This document shows, piece by piece, positions 1 to 8,569 of a stretch of DNA of 60,410 nucleotides. How positions within the stretch are numbered: position 1 is the first letter of the stretch; the number at the start of each line of letters is the position of its first letter. A program made the position numbers and the translations under genes. The notes below the pieces were generated by a model. The model was not told the DNA's origin, did no database searches, and was given only the letters and a program-made list of their open reading frames with translations. Origin of the DNA: JBOHPP01 sp050731755 (GTDB taxonomy: Bacteria; Methylomirabilota; Methylomirabilia; Rokubacteriales; CSP1-6); assembly GCA_050731755.1 (NCBI GenBank), contig JBOHPP010000072.1:1-60410 (forward strand). The letters are read 5' to 3'.

Positions 1-607
1 CGAGCGCCTTGATCCCGGAGACCGCTTCCGAGAGCGTGGCGCGAGCCGAGCGGCCGGCGACTGATCCGATGCGATCGGCCGCCTCCACCGCGCCCCGCGC
101 GCTGCTCGTCACCAGGGCCCGGACATCCAGGCCCAGGGTTCGCGCGGCCTCGGCCGTCCCTTCGACCGCCTTTCGCGCCACCTTGCCAACGTCGCCGCCG
201 ACCTCCCCGGTGGCGCGCACAGCGCCCTGGGCCGTGGACTTCGCCACCCCACCGAGCTCGCCGCCGATGGCCTCGGCGGCTTCGATCGTGCCGATGATCG
301 CCTGCTTGGCGACGGCGCCGAGATCCGCGCCGATCTCGTCGGTGGCCTTGATGGAGCCGCGGACCGCGGTGACCGCAGCCGCGCCGATCTCGCCGCCGAC
401 GTCGCGCACGCCGGCCAGCGCGGCGATGAGGGTATTCCGGACGAGATTCAGGACGCCCACCGAGATGATCTCCCCGCTGCTGATCGCCTCTCGGACTACC
501 CGCTGGATTCCGCTCGAATCCAGTGGGCGGGCCGTCGGGGCCATCGCACCCGGTCCGTTCTTCAGTCTGAGCTTGGGGGTCGAGGTCGTCTTGCGATTCC
601 TTGCCAT
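1..607 (-). CDS. 22-residue-repeat helical protein, 3' end outside window
   Basis: I do not recognise the function. The reading frame opens at ATG 607 and runs off the left edge with no stop, giving 202 visible codons. After a basic N-terminus (residues 1-30) and a short helix-like stretch, residues 68-199 consist of six consecutive units of exactly 22 residues (68-89, 90-111, 112-133, 134-155, 156-177, 178-199). Each unit opens with a pattern like D/E-x-I/V-G-G-E/D and ends with an alanine-rich segment. The 22-residue period (twice 11) is typical of amphipathic helices in apolipoprotein-, LEA- or phasin-like proteins, so a lipid- or surface-coating role is possible but unproven. It starts 11 bp after the stop of the ATPase remnant on the same strand and was probably co-transcribed with it. 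Confidence 0.7.
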   Translation of the reverse strand, partial: MARNRKTTSTPKLRLKNGPGAMAPTARPLDSSGIQRVVREAISSGEIISVGVLNLVRNTLIAALAGVRDVGGEIGAAAVTAVRGSIKATDEIGADLGAVAKQAIIGTIEAAEAIGGELGGVAKSTAQGAVRATGEVGGDVGKVARKAVEGTAEAARTLGLDVRALVTSSARGAVEAADRIGSVAGRSARATLSEAVSGIKAL

Positions 608-618
608 CACACTCCTCC

Positions 619-1275
619 TCACACCGCCGCTGGCCTGGCGAAAGCACGCTGGAGTTCACCGATCACGGCCGGAACCACCGCGCCGCCGGCAACCAGCGCC
701 AAGTCGGCGGCGGACAGGGCGGTGGTGCCGAGGAGACGCCGCAGCGGGGACGCCGTCGTGGCCGCCAGCTGGAGCGCGAGGCTGCCCCCGACGACGCCGG
801 CGAGCAGCGGGTTCGCCGCGAGCGCCGAGAAGCCGGCGCGCGCTGCCGACCGGCAGCGCAGGGCGTGGATGAGCTGGGCGCTGGTCAGGGTCGAGAAGGC
901 GAGCGTCGCCGCCTGGGGACCGGCGCCGTACCGGGCGAGGGCCAGGGCATGCACACCCAGCGTCGCCGCCGATAGCACCGCGGCGTCGCCGCCAATCTCC
1001 CCGAGCACCCGCCGGGAGAGGATGGGCTCGGCCGGGTCCCGCGGAGGCTGCGCCATCAGGTCGGCCTCTGGCGCCTCGAGGGCCAGGGCCAGGCCCGGCC
1101 CGACGTCGGAGAGCAGGTTAATCCACAGGAACTGGATCGCCGACAACGGGCGCCCCAGCCCCAGGGTCAAGCCCCCGAGCGTCACCAGGATCTCGCTGAA
1201 GTTGGTGGAGAGGAGGAACCTCAGCGTCTTCCGGATGTTCGCGTGAATCGCCCGGCCCTGCTCGACCGAACCCGA
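619..1275 (-). pseudogene. C-terminal remnant of a cation-transporting P-type ATPase
   Basis: The frame encodes only the last ~215 residues of a P-type ATPase: the GRAIHANIRKTL region before M5, then the membrane helices with the FLWINLLSD motif of M6, ending in a hydrophobic tail. The phosphorylation site (DKTGT), the ATP-binding domain and helices M1-M4 are absent. Homology stops near 1260-1275; the residues further upstream (up to a nominal start at 1311) are unrelated and overlap the start of the divergent phoX gene. No other ATPase sequence lies upstream. The product cannot be a working pump. Either phoX moved in and cut the gene, a deletion occurred, or the assembly is chimeric at this point. 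Confidence 0.75.
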
Positions 1276-1301
1276 CTCACTCCAGCGAAAGGAGACGGAG
1301 C

Positions 1302-2834
1302 ATGACCACACGCGACGCGCACCTCGGGCTCAGCCGGCGTACGTTCCTCGCCCGGTCCGCGCTCGTCACCGGAGGTGCCGCTCTGAGTCTCACGGCCCTC
1401 GGCCGTTTGAGCGTGCGCTCGGCGCGGGCGGCGTCCGGCCGGGATCTGCGCGGCGACGGGTACGGGCACCTGGTACCGACGAAGCCCAGTAACCCGCACG
1501 ACATCGCGGCCGCGGGGTTCCCGGCGCTCGCGGATTTCGCGATCCTGGCCCTGCCCCTCCGCTTCCACTACCGCGCGTTCAGCATCATCGGCGGCACGCT
1601 CTCCGACGGCCAGCCCGTTCCCCACAACCACGACGGCATGGCCGCCTTCGCCCATCCCACGCGCCGGGGAGTCGTGCGCCTCATCCGCAATCAGGAAGAC
1701 CGCGCGGCCCCCGACGCGGGCTCGGTCGGTGGACCGGCGGAGACGCGGTATGACCCCCGCGGGGGCGGCGGCAACGTCACCCTCGACTACGACGAGCGAC
1801 GACACCGGCTCGTCCAGGACTACATCAGCCTCAACGGTACCATTGTCAACTGCGCCGGGGGAATCGGCTTTGGCTCCCGGGCGTGGCTCACCTGCGAGGA
1901 GACCACAGCGGGCCCACCCAATGGCTGGGGCCAGCCGCACGGCTACGTGTTCGAGGTCCCGCTGAACGTCGAGCCCGGCGAGCTGCAGAAACCGAAGCCG
2001 ATCAAGGCGATGGGACGCTTCGCCCACGAGGCGGTGGCCGTGGATCAGGACACCGGCATCGTGTACTTGACCGAAGACGCGGGATCGGGATCGGGCTCGG
2101 GCTTCTACCGCTTTCTACCCCACCGGAGGCGCAACCTCCTGGACGGCGGCCGGCTCCAGATGCTCGGCGTCTCGCGCCAGCCGCAAGCCGACCTCCGAGA
2201 GGGTCAGCGGGTGGGCCACCGGCTGCGCGTACGGTGGTTCGACATCGACGATCCTGATCCCGCCAGCCCGGCCAACTCGAGCCCGACGCGCCCGTTCAAC
2301 CAGGGCTTCATCCAGGGCGGCGCCACGTTCAACCGGCTCGAGGGCTGCTGGTTCGACGACGGCCGCATCTTCTTCGTCTCCACGAGCGGAGGTGACGCTA
2401 AGAATGGCGATCTGAACGCCGACGGCTTCCGCGAGGGCTACGGGCAGGTGTGGCGGTTCGACCCGGATGACGACGGGGGTGGCAAGCTCGAGCTGATCTT
2501 CGAGTCGCCCGGCGCGGAGGTCCTCGACTCGCCCGACAATCTCACGGTGACGCCGCGCGGCGGACTCATCCTCTGCGAGGACGATGCGGGCTCGGGAGAC
2601 GGCGACACGCATCCCCTCGCGCCCGGGATCACGGACGTCAATCGCGTCATCGGGATCTCCCCCGACGGCGAGGCGTTCGAGCTCGCCGTCAATCGGCTGA
2701 ACGACACCGAGCTTGCGGGCGCCTGCTTCAGCCCGTCGGGGCAGACCTTGTTCGTGAATATCTTCGGGAACGGCAGCCCGGGCAGCGGGATGACGGTAGC
2801 GATCACCGGCCCCTGGAGCGCGGGCCCGCTGTAA
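1302..2834 (+). CDS. phoX: PhoX-family (DUF839) alkaline phosphatase, Tat-exported
   Basis: A 510-residue protein of the PhoX/DUF839 family, Ca2+- and Fe3+-dependent phosphomonoesterases that release phosphate outside the cytoplasm. The N-terminus carries a twin-arginine signal (SRRTFLARS, residues 14-22) followed by a hydrophobic stretch to about residue 42. Typical family segments follow: HNHDGMAAF, an RNQEDR-like segment, the CAGGIGFGSRAWLTCEE region and a long C-terminal beta-propeller part. ATG 1302 is preceded by a GGAGACGGAG ribosome-binding site. It lies beside, but divergent from, the phosphate-sensing phoBR/pit cluster, which suits phosphate scavenging. Its leader falls on the truncated end of the ATPase gene. 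Confidence 0.88.
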   Translation: MTTRDAHLGLSRRTFLARSALVTGGAALSLTALGRLSVRSARAASGRDLRGDGYGHLVPTKPSNPHDIAAAGFPALADFAILALPLRFHYRAFSIIGGTLSDGQPVPHNHDGMAAFAHPTRRGVVRLIRNQEDRAAPDAGSVGGPAETRYDPRGGGGNVTLDYDERRHRLVQDYISLNGTIVNCAGGIGFGSRAWLTCEETTAGPPNGWGQPHGYVFEVPLNVEPGELQKPKPIKAMGRFAHEAVAVDQDTGIVYLTEDAGSGSGSGFYRFLPHRRRNLLDGGRLQMLGVSRQPQADLREGQRVGHRLRVRWFDIDDPDPASPANSSPTRPFNQGFIQGGATFNRLEGCWFDDGRIFFVSTSGGDAKNGDLNADGFREGYGQVWRFDPDDDGGGKLELIFESPGAEVLDSPDNLTVTPRGGLILCEDDAGSGDGDTHPLAPGITDVNRVIGISPDGEAFELAVNRLNDTELAGACFSPSGQTLFVNIFGNGSPGSGMTVAITGPWSAGPL

Positions 2835-3016
2835 GCCCGAACCGCTCTACCGGCCGTGGCCGCCCCGGCCGGGCCGCCTCCGACGCTCAAGGGTCGTGCG
2901 CAGACCCTCGAGGTCCGTCTCGCCGAGGAGCCCGGCCAACGCCGGGCCTCGGGCCCGGGGCGCGACGGACATCCCGTCACGCCGGAGGTCGCCCGCGGGT
3001 AGCGGAGGACGCGGGG

Positions 3017-3430
3017 TTACCCGATGCCCAGGGCCTTGCCGGCGCGCGTGACGTCGCGCGGCTTCACCCACAGGATCACGCCGTAGCGGCCACTGCCCGC
3101 ACAGACGGCATCGGTGGCCGTCACGTTGACCTTGGCGGCGGCCAGCCGACCGAGAACGTCGGACACGGCCCCCACGCGGTCGTCACCCTGGATGAGGAAG
3201 CCCTTCTTCGGCCCCTTGAGCTTCCACTTCGCCTGCTTGGCGGCGGCGACGAACGCCGCCGAGTCCGCGGGGACGAAATCGAGCTGGGCCTGCTGGCCCT
3301 TGGGAAAGCCGGAGAACGCCAGCAGGTTGACGCCGGCCTTCTTGAGCTGGTCCAGCATGCGCGCCGCCTCGCCCGCCTTGTCCGGCGCCATTACGTAGAA
3401 GTAGTCCACCAGGCTGATGCTCTCGCCCAT
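3017..3430 (-). CDS. ACT-domain protein
   Basis: A 137-residue protein with two ACT-like halves (roughly residues 8-70 and 72-137); the second begins FLIQGDDRVGAVSDVLGRLAAA, a typical ACT ligand-sensing segment. I chose ATG 3430 rather than an upstream in-frame start at 3511 because a GGAGGGG ribosome-binding site lies just before it and homology-like sequence begins there. ACT domains usually bind amino acids; the ligand is unknown. It follows phoR on the same strand with a gap of about 50 bp and may be in the same transcript. Confidence 0.72.
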   Translation of the reverse strand: MGESISLVDYFYVMAPDKAGEAARMLDQLKKAGVNLLAFSGFPKGQQAQLDFVPADSAAFVAAAKQAKWKLKGPKKGFLIQGDDRVGAVSDVLGRLAAAKVNVTATDAVCAGSGRYGVILWVKPRDVTRAGKALGIG

Positions 3431-3479
3431 AGGCCCCTCCCTGAGTGGATGTGGGATTGCCAGCGCCGGGGAGTCTACC

Positions 3480-5291
3480 CTATCCAGCCGTCGGCAGCGT
3501 GACGCGCACAACGGTCCCCTTGCCGACGTCGCTGTCGATGGCCAACTCGCCGCCCTGCGCGACCACGAGATGCTTGACGATGGCCAGCCCGAGGCCGGTG
3601 CCCCCGAGCTCGCGTGACCGCGCCTTGTCGACCCGGTAGAAGCGCTCGGTGATGCGGGGCAGATCCGCCGCCGGGATCCCGATCCCCGTATCGCGCACGG
3701 CGACCTCCACCATACCCGGTGACGTCGTCTGGCCGCTCACCGTGACCTGGCCGCCGGCCGGCGTGAACTTCACGGCATTGTCCACGAGGTTGATGAGGAT
3801 CTGCGCCAACCGGTCGCGGTCGGCCCGCACCAGCGGCAGGTCGGCGGGCAGCGCGACCTCGAGGGCGACGGCGCCGCTGTCCGCGCGCGGGCGGATGATC
3901 GCGATGACCGAGTCCACCACCTCGCCTAGCGGCGTCGGCTCGATCCGGAGCGTGACCTTCCCCAGCTCGATGTTGGAGAGGTCGGTGAGATCGTTCAACA
4001 GCCGGCCGAGCCGCTCGGTGTGGCGCGCCACGATCTCCAGAAACTTGCGAGCGTGGGCCCGGTCCTCGAGCGCGCCGCCCAGAAGCGTCTCCAGGTAGCC
4101 CTGGATCGCCGTCAGCGGCGTCCTGAGCTCGTGCGAGACATTGGCCACGAACTCCGTCCGGACCTGCTCGAGGCGCCGCAGCTCGGTCACGTCGTGCAAC
4201 ACCATGACCACCCCGACCTCGTCGGCGCCGAGACGAAGCGGCACCGCGTTGACTTGAAGTCGGCGTGCGACCAGGCCGGGCAACGTCAGCTCCCGGCGCG
4301 CCACCCGCCCCATGCCGGCCGCCTGGGCCTGGCGCAGGAGCGCATGGAGGTCGGCGTTGCGCACGACCTCCAGGAACGGCTTGCCCTCTTCGCGAGCCAG
4401 CCCCACGCCCAGCATGGCGCGGGCCCTCTCGTTGAGCAGGGCGACGTGATTGCGACCGTCGAGAGCGATGACGCCCTCGACCATCCCGTCCAGGATCGCC
4501 GCGATCTTGGCCCGCTCCTGCTGCAGGTCCTCGAGCTTGTCGCGCAGGCTGGCGGCCATGGCGTTGAGGGCCCGGCCGAGCTGGCCGATCTCGTCGGGCG
4601 ACCGCACCGAGGCCCGCGCCGAGAAGTCACCCGCGCTCATGGCCCGGGCCACCGATTGCATCTGGACCACGGGGCGGGTGACCCGGTGGGCCACGAAAAG
4701 ACCGATGGCGAGGGCGACGGCCAGGGCCACCAGGCCGCCGACGAGCAGGGCGCGGTGGATCGCCGCGTACGACGAGGTCACCACGCGCAGGGGCAGCGCC
4801 GTCAGGACGACACCCAGGATGTGGCCGTTGTCGCGGACGGGCACTGCCACGTAGAGCAGCGGCTCGCCGACGGTCGCGCTGCGCCGGAGGTCCCGGCCCT
4901 GACGGCCGGCCAGCGCCGCTTCCACCTCCGGCCGCCCGCGGTGGTTCTCGATCCTCGCGAGGTCCCGGAGCGCGACCTCCGACTCCCCTACCACCCGCCC
5001 CTCGGCGGTGATGAGCATGATCCGGAAGTCGCTGGCGCGGCCGGCCTGGACGGCGAAGGCCTGGGTCTCCTCCGTGGTCGCGTCCCGCGCGAGCAGCGCG
5101 CGGGCCTCGTCATGCAGAAGGCGAGCGGCGCCGGCCAGCCGCGCCTCCAGTCCTTCGACGGCCAGTCGTTCCAGCGCGCGATTCAGATAGAGCCCGGCGA
5201 TCAGCAGGATGAGGGCGACGAAGCCCAGGAGGGTCAGGGTGAGCTTGACCGCGATGCGACGGCGGAGGCGGTGAATCAGCCCGGCCAGCAT
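3480..5291 (-). CDS. phoR: Phosphate-regulon-type sensor histidine kinase PhoR
   Basis: A 603-residue membrane sensor kinase. Order: TM helix (about 12-34), periplasmic region, second TM helix (about 175-198), HAMP, PAS domain, HisKA with phospho-accepting His387 in VSHELRTPLT, and HATPase with the N-box NLVDNAVKF, DTGIGIP and GGTGLGL. PAS plus this kinase type fits PhoR, which phosphorylates PhoB when phosphate is low. The start at ATG 5291 is one base past the phoB stop; a longer open frame upstream is only a shadow of phoB. The genes phoB, pit and DUF47 upstream support the phosphate role. Confidence 0.88.
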   Translation of the reverse strand: MLAGLIHRLRRRIAVKLTLTLLGFVALILLIAGLYLNRALERLAVEGLEARLAGAARLLHDEARALLARDATTEETQAFAVQAGRASDFRIMLITAEGRVVGESEVALRDLARIENHRGRPEVEAALAGRQGRDLRRSATVGEPLLYVAVPVRDNGHILGVVLTALPLRVVTSSYAAIHRALLVGGLVALAVALAIGLFVAHRVTRPVVQMQSVARAMSAGDFSARASVRSPDEIGQLGRALNAMAASLRDKLEDLQQERAKIAAILDGMVEGVIALDGRNHVALLNERARAMLGVGLAREEGKPFLEVVRNADLHALLRQAQAAGMGRVARRELTLPGLVARRLQVNAVPLRLGADEVGVVMVLHDVTELRRLEQVRTEFVANVSHELRTPLTAIQGYLETLLGGALEDRAHARKFLEIVARHTERLGRLLNDLTDLSNIELGKVTLRIEPTPLGEVVDSVIAIIRPRADSGAVALEVALPADLPLVRADRDRLAQILINLVDNAVKFTPAGGQVTVSGQTTSPGMVEVAVRDTGIGIPAADLPRITERFYRVDKARSRELGGTGLGLAIVKHLVVAQGGELAIDSDVGKGTVVRVTLPTAG

Positions 5292-5292
5292 G

Positions 5293-5979
5293 TCAGCCGT
5301 CCGCTTCCAGGCGGTACCCGACACCCTTGATGGTGGTGATGCGCCGCTGCTCGGCCCCCAGCTTGGCCCGCAGGCGGCGAATGTGGACATCCACGGTCCG
5401 CGACTCGATCTCTCCGGCCCGCGCATAGCCCCACACCCGGTCGAGAAGATGTTCGCGGGACAACACGCGCCCGGCGGCCTCCATGAGCGCCTGGAGGAGA
5501 TCGAACTCCTTCGGCGTGAGCACGACGGGTACCCCGCCCACGTCGACCTGGTGTCGCGCCGGATCGAGGGTGATCGATCCCGTGCGGTATACCTTGTCGC
5601 TGGTCGGCCGCGTCCGTCGCAACACCGCACGCACCCTGGCCACCAGCTCTTTCGGCGAGAAGGGCTTCACCACGTAGTCGTCCGCGCCCACCTCGAGACC
5701 TACCACTCGCTCCACCTCGTCGGCTTTGGCCGTGAGCATGATGATGGGCACGGCGGCGCTGGCGCTGTCGGCACGGAGCCGCCGGCACACCTCGAGGCCG
5801 TCGAGCTCCGGCAGCATGAGATCGAGGACGATGAGGTCGGGCGGCCGCGCTCGCACCTCCTGGAGCGCCTCCAGACCGGTGGCCGCGGTGCGGGAGCGGA
5901 ACCCCTCCTGGGTGAGGTGGTGCACGATCAGGCGGCGGATGTCCGGCTCGTCCTCCACCACCAGGACCTCGGGCGCCAT
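5293..5979 (-). CDS. phoB: Phosphate-regulon-type response regulator PhoB
   Basis: A 228-residue OmpR/PhoB-class regulator. The receiver (1-120) has the acidic pocket E9/D10, phospho-acceptor Asp53 in VLDLMLPE, the TA pair and conserved Lys in VVKPFSPKEL. The winged-helix DNA-binding domain (about 130-225) has the typical TPKEFDLL, the REHLLDRVWGY recognition region and RRLRAKLG. It is immediately followed by phoR (1-bp gap) and preceded by the Pit phosphate transporter, so the phosphate regulon is its likely target. Confidence 0.9.
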   Translation of the reverse strand: MAPEVLVVEDEPDIRRLIVHHLTQEGFRSRTAATGLEALQEVRARPPDLIVLDLMLPELDGLEVCRRLRADSASAAVPIIMLTAKADEVERVVGLEVGADDYVVKPFSPKELVARVRAVLRRTRPTSDKVYRTGSITLDPARHQVDVGGVPVVLTPKEFDLLQALMEAAGRVLSREHLLDRVWGYARAGEIESRTVDVHIRRLRAKLGAEQRRITTIKGVGYRLEADG

Positions 5980-6041
5980 GGCGACACTCTAGCCTAGGCG
6001 GCGCGCGGAGGCCCGCCTTTGACCCGGGCGCTTCGGCTGGG

Positions 6042-7049
6042 CTAGGCGCGCACGGCGGGGAGGATGGCCTGCAGCAGCCACATGAACAGGGCACCCAGAG
6101 TGATCGTCACCGGGAGCGTCAGCAACCACGAGAGGAAGATTTCGAGCGTGATTCCCCATCGCACGGCGGACAGGCGACGCGCCGCTCCGACTCCGAGGAT
6201 GGAGGACGTGATGGCGTGGGTGGTGCTGACGGGAATGCCGAGCTCGGATGCGAACTGGATCACGCTCGCCCCCGACACTTCCGCGGCAAACCCCTGCACC
6301 GGGTCGAGTGCCGTCACTCTCAGCCCGAGGGTCCGGACAATGCGCCAGCCACCATACGCCGTGCCGAGTGCGGCGACGGACGCGCAGCTGAGGACGACCC
6401 ACAGCGGCACGTGAACTTCCTTCCAGCCGAAGTGGAGCGCCAGGGCCATGGCCAGGACGCCCATGGGCTTCTGGGCGTCGTTCCGGCCGTGACTGAACGC
6501 CATGTAGGCTGCTGACAGCCGCTGGAGATGGGTAAAGGCGGGCATCACCCGGGCCCGCGGTCGGCGGTGGAATGCCCAGTAGATGGCGATGAGAAGGCCC
6601 AGGCCCCCAATGAACCCCAGGCTTGGAGAGGCGACGATCGCGACCAGCGTCTTGGTCAAGCCGTCCCACCGGATGACATCCGTCCCCGCCGTGGCGATAC
6701 CGGCACCGACGACTCCGCCGATCAGCCCGTGCGTCTCGCTGACGGGAATCCCGGCGCGGTAGGTGAAGAGGCTCCAGCTCATCGCGCCGGCCAACGCGGC
6801 GACGACGGTCGTGAGCGAGAGCACCGAGGGATCGACGAGGCCCTTGCCAATCGTGAGGGCCACGGCCGTGCCCGTGAGCCCTCCCAGCAAGTTGAAGACG
6901 CCCGCCACCAGGACGGCGGCGCGCGGCGTGAGGACTCGCGAGCCGACCGACGTCGCAACCGCGTTGGCCGCGTCGGTGAAGCCGCCGACAAACGCGTAGA
7001 CGTAGGCGAGGAGCACCGCCAAACCAAACACGAATGCGGGCTCGGGCAT
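6042..7049 (-). CDS. pit: PiT-family inorganic phosphate transporter
   Basis: A 335-residue inner-membrane protein with about ten hydrophobic helices and the duplicated PiT signature: GGFTDAANAVATSVGSR near residue 22 and SHGRNDAQKPMG near 190. PiT proteins import metal-phosphate complexes with H+ or Na+. It starts about 100 bp downstream of the DUF47 gene on the same strand, the usual DUF47-Pit pair, and is followed by phoB and phoR. Confidence 0.92.
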   Translation of the reverse strand: MPEPAFVFGLAVLLAYVYAFVGGFTDAANAVATSVGSRVLTPRAAVLVAGVFNLLGGLTGTAVALTIGKGLVDPSVLSLTTVVAALAGAMSWSLFTYRAGIPVSETHGLIGGVVGAGIATAGTDVIRWDGLTKTLVAIVASPSLGFIGGLGLLIAIYWAFHRRPRARVMPAFTHLQRLSAAYMAFSHGRNDAQKPMGVLAMALALHFGWKEVHVPLWVVLSCASVAALGTAYGGWRIVRTLGLRVTALDPVQGFAAEVSGASVIQFASELGIPVSTTHAITSSILGVGAARRLSAVRWGITLEIFLSWLLTLPVTITLGALFMWLLQAILPAVRA

Positions 7050-7153
7050 CTCTCGCTCCGCTCAGGGGGCCCGCGATCTCATTCCCGGCGCGGGATTGGA
7101 CGGGTGGGCCACTGGTGGCCGCCCCGACGCGCAGGGCGGCGACGGCCGGGACG

Positions 7154-7771
7154 TCAGGTCTGTTTCAAGACGATGGCTTCGATCACGTTGACGACGTCCT
7201 CACACCGATCGGTCACGATCTCCATCGTCTCGTAGATCTCCTTCCACTTGATGATCTCGATCGGGCTCGGCTCTTCATCGAAGAGGGCGGCCAGGCTGTC
7301 GCGCAGAACGTTGTCGGCCACGTTCTCGAGACGATTCACCTCGACCGCGTGCTCGTGAAAGGTGCGGTCGCTGGCCCGCAGCGAACGGATGGCCCGGTCC
7401 ATCGGCTTGACGATGTTGAGGATCACATCGGCCAACGCGCGACATCCGGAGGTCGGCTCTTTGATGCGATAGACCACCAGGCGCTCAGCCGAAGCCTCGA
7501 TGTAGTCGAGGACGTCGTCGAGGCGACTGGCCAGGGCGTGGATGTCCTCGCGATCGATCGGCGTGATGAATGTTGTGTTCAATCGTCGGACGATCTCGTG
7601 GGTGATCTGATCGCCCTGGTGCTCGACCTCCGTGATGGCGTGGAGCTTGGCCCGGGCATCGGCGAAGGTGTGGACCAGTTCGTGGAGCAGACCGGCCGCC
7701 CGGATGATGTGCTGAGACTGCTGCTCGAACAGGTCGAAAAAGCGGACTCCTTTGGGAATCAGGTTGAACAT
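7154..7771 (-). CDS. DUF47 / PhoU-like Pit accessory protein
   Basis: A 205-residue all-helical protein of the DUF47 family (PhoU-like), typical partner of Pit transporters. The opening residues FNLIPKGVRFFDLFEQQSQH and the acidic motifs EVEHQGDQITHEI and NRLENVADNVL (ExxxD-type metal ligands of PhoU folds) are visible. It probably modulates phosphate uptake by the Pit protein encoded next. It is first in the DUF47-pit-phoB-phoR run. Confidence 0.9.
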   Translation of the reverse strand: MFNLIPKGVRFFDLFEQQSQHIIRAAGLLHELVHTFADARAKLHAITEVEHQGDQITHEIVRRLNTTFITPIDREDIHALASRLDDVLDYIEASAERLVVYRIKEPTSGCRALADVILNIVKPMDRAIRSLRASDRTFHEHAVEVNRLENVADNVLRDSLAALFDEEPSPIEIIKWKEIYETMEIVTDRCEDVVNVIEAIVLKQT

Positions 7772-7892
7772 GACGGGGTCGGGTCCGAGTGTAGCGGAAG
7801 TGTCCCGGGCGTGCCAGCGGTGGCCCTAGGGGTAGTGCCCAGTCGAGGGGCGAGGCGTCGGGGGGCCGCGCCCGGCCCGACGCCTACGCTCT

Positions 7893-8063
7893 TTACACCC
7901 GCCCGAGCTGGCCAGACTGAATGGCGTTCACGAGAACGTTCCACTCGGCTTTCTTGAGGACGACGGTGTTGTCGGCCTCGCCGATGCGAATGGTGTCGCC
8001 CTCGATGACGACCTCCGGGCAGTTGTCGCACCCAGGGCAGAGCGAGACGGCGATCTTCTCCAT
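7893..8063 (-). CDS. DUF397-like cysteine-containing mini-protein (56 aa)
   Basis: A 56-codon frame, ATG 8063 to TAA 7893. It has a CPGCDNCPEV cysteine cluster (Cys9, Cys12, Cys15) followed by the layout of DUF397 domains: beta strands with GDTIRIGEAD, then VVLKKAEWNVLVNAI. DUF397 proteins in actinobacteria usually accompany DNA-binding regulators; here the MerR gene lies directly upstream and overlaps. A GGGGGGTGA stretch before ATG 8063 could serve as ribosome-binding site. Assignment rests on motif resemblance only. Metal binding through the cysteines is speculation. Confidence 0.6.
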   Translation of the reverse strand: MEKIAVSLCPGCDNCPEVVIEGDTIRIGEADNTVVLKKAEWNVLVNAIQSGQLGRV

Positions 8064-8461
8064 AGCGTGTCACCCCCCTTCGCTTCGAGGTGCGGGCAGA
8101 CGGCGGCCAGGCGCCTATCCGTTGAGCCCCAAGAATTCAATATGCTTCGCACCCCGGCGAGCATGCCTTCGAGGTCCGCGACCTTCTGCTTCAGGAGTGC
8201 TCGGATGTGGACGCACGGGGCGGAGCCCGAACGCCGGAGCGCCACGATGCGCCTGATCTCGCCGAGCGTGAGCCTCAGCCGCCGGGCCTGACTGACGAAG
8301 GTCAGCAGTCTCAGCACGTCGGAGTCGTAATACCGGTAGCCGGATGGTGTGCGGCGTGGGGCCGTGAGAATCCCGCGGGCCTCGTACAGCCGGAGCGCCT
8401 TTCGGCTGACACCGCTGCGCGCCGCTACCTCCCCGATGAGCAGGCCGTTTTGCCGCTCCAT
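7928..8461 (-). CDS. MerR-family regulator, 3' end overlaps next gene
   Basis: A MerR transcription factor from ATG 8461: winged helix (residues 5-75) with IGEVAARSGVSRKALRLYEARG and the GYRYYDSD wing, then a dimerisation helix and a metal-sensor-like tail with Cys in APCVHI and in AVCPHLE. Relatives end just after this CPHLE segment. Here the frame instead runs on for about 47 low-complexity Arg/Ser-rich codons across the 56-aa gene. One extra G in the G6 run at 8072-8077 would place a TGA immediately after the CPHLE segment, so the long tail is probably a frameshift artefact or a recent mutation. Metal or redox stress is the likely signal by family; the target is unknown. Confidence 0.78.
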   Translation of the reverse strand: MERQNGLLIGEVAARSGVSRKALRLYEARGILTAPRRTPSGYRYYDSDVLRLLTFVSQARRLRLTLGEIRRIVALRRSGSAPCVHIRALLKQKVADLEGMLAGVRSILNSWGSTDRRLAAVCPHLEAKGGDTLWRRSPSRSALGATTARRSSSRATPFASARPTTPSSSRKPSGTFS

Positions 8462-8536
8462 GACGGGATCACAGCGCTTACCCCAAGGGGCAAGGTCAAG
8501 AGCCCAGCCTGGCGATTCGAACCGGTGGGGGGTGCC

Positions 8537-8561
8537 GGGGGGAGCGGCGGTCGCTCCCCCC
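8537..8561 (-). terminator. Hairpin downstream of glnA
   Basis: A perfect 10-bp inverted repeat, GGGGGGAGCG and CGCTCCCCCC around a 5-nt loop, lies 8-33 bases past the glnA stop. No T-run follows on the minus strand, so it is a terminator-like or 3'-protecting hairpin rather than a canonical intrinsic terminator. Confidence 0.55.
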
Positions 8562-8569
8562 GACCTCAA

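Noticed and set aside
9..872. A 287-codon plus-strand open frame at the left edge.
   Set aside because: It is Ser/Thr/Pro/Arg-rich and antisense; the minus strand carries a regular 22-residue repeat protein and the ATPase remnant instead.
2847..2972. A possible 41-aa minus-strand ORF after the ACT gene.
   Set aside because: It has an ATG but no convincing ribosome-binding site and an Arg/Gly-rich end; not enough to call a gene. The rest of 2835-3016 shows nothing else.
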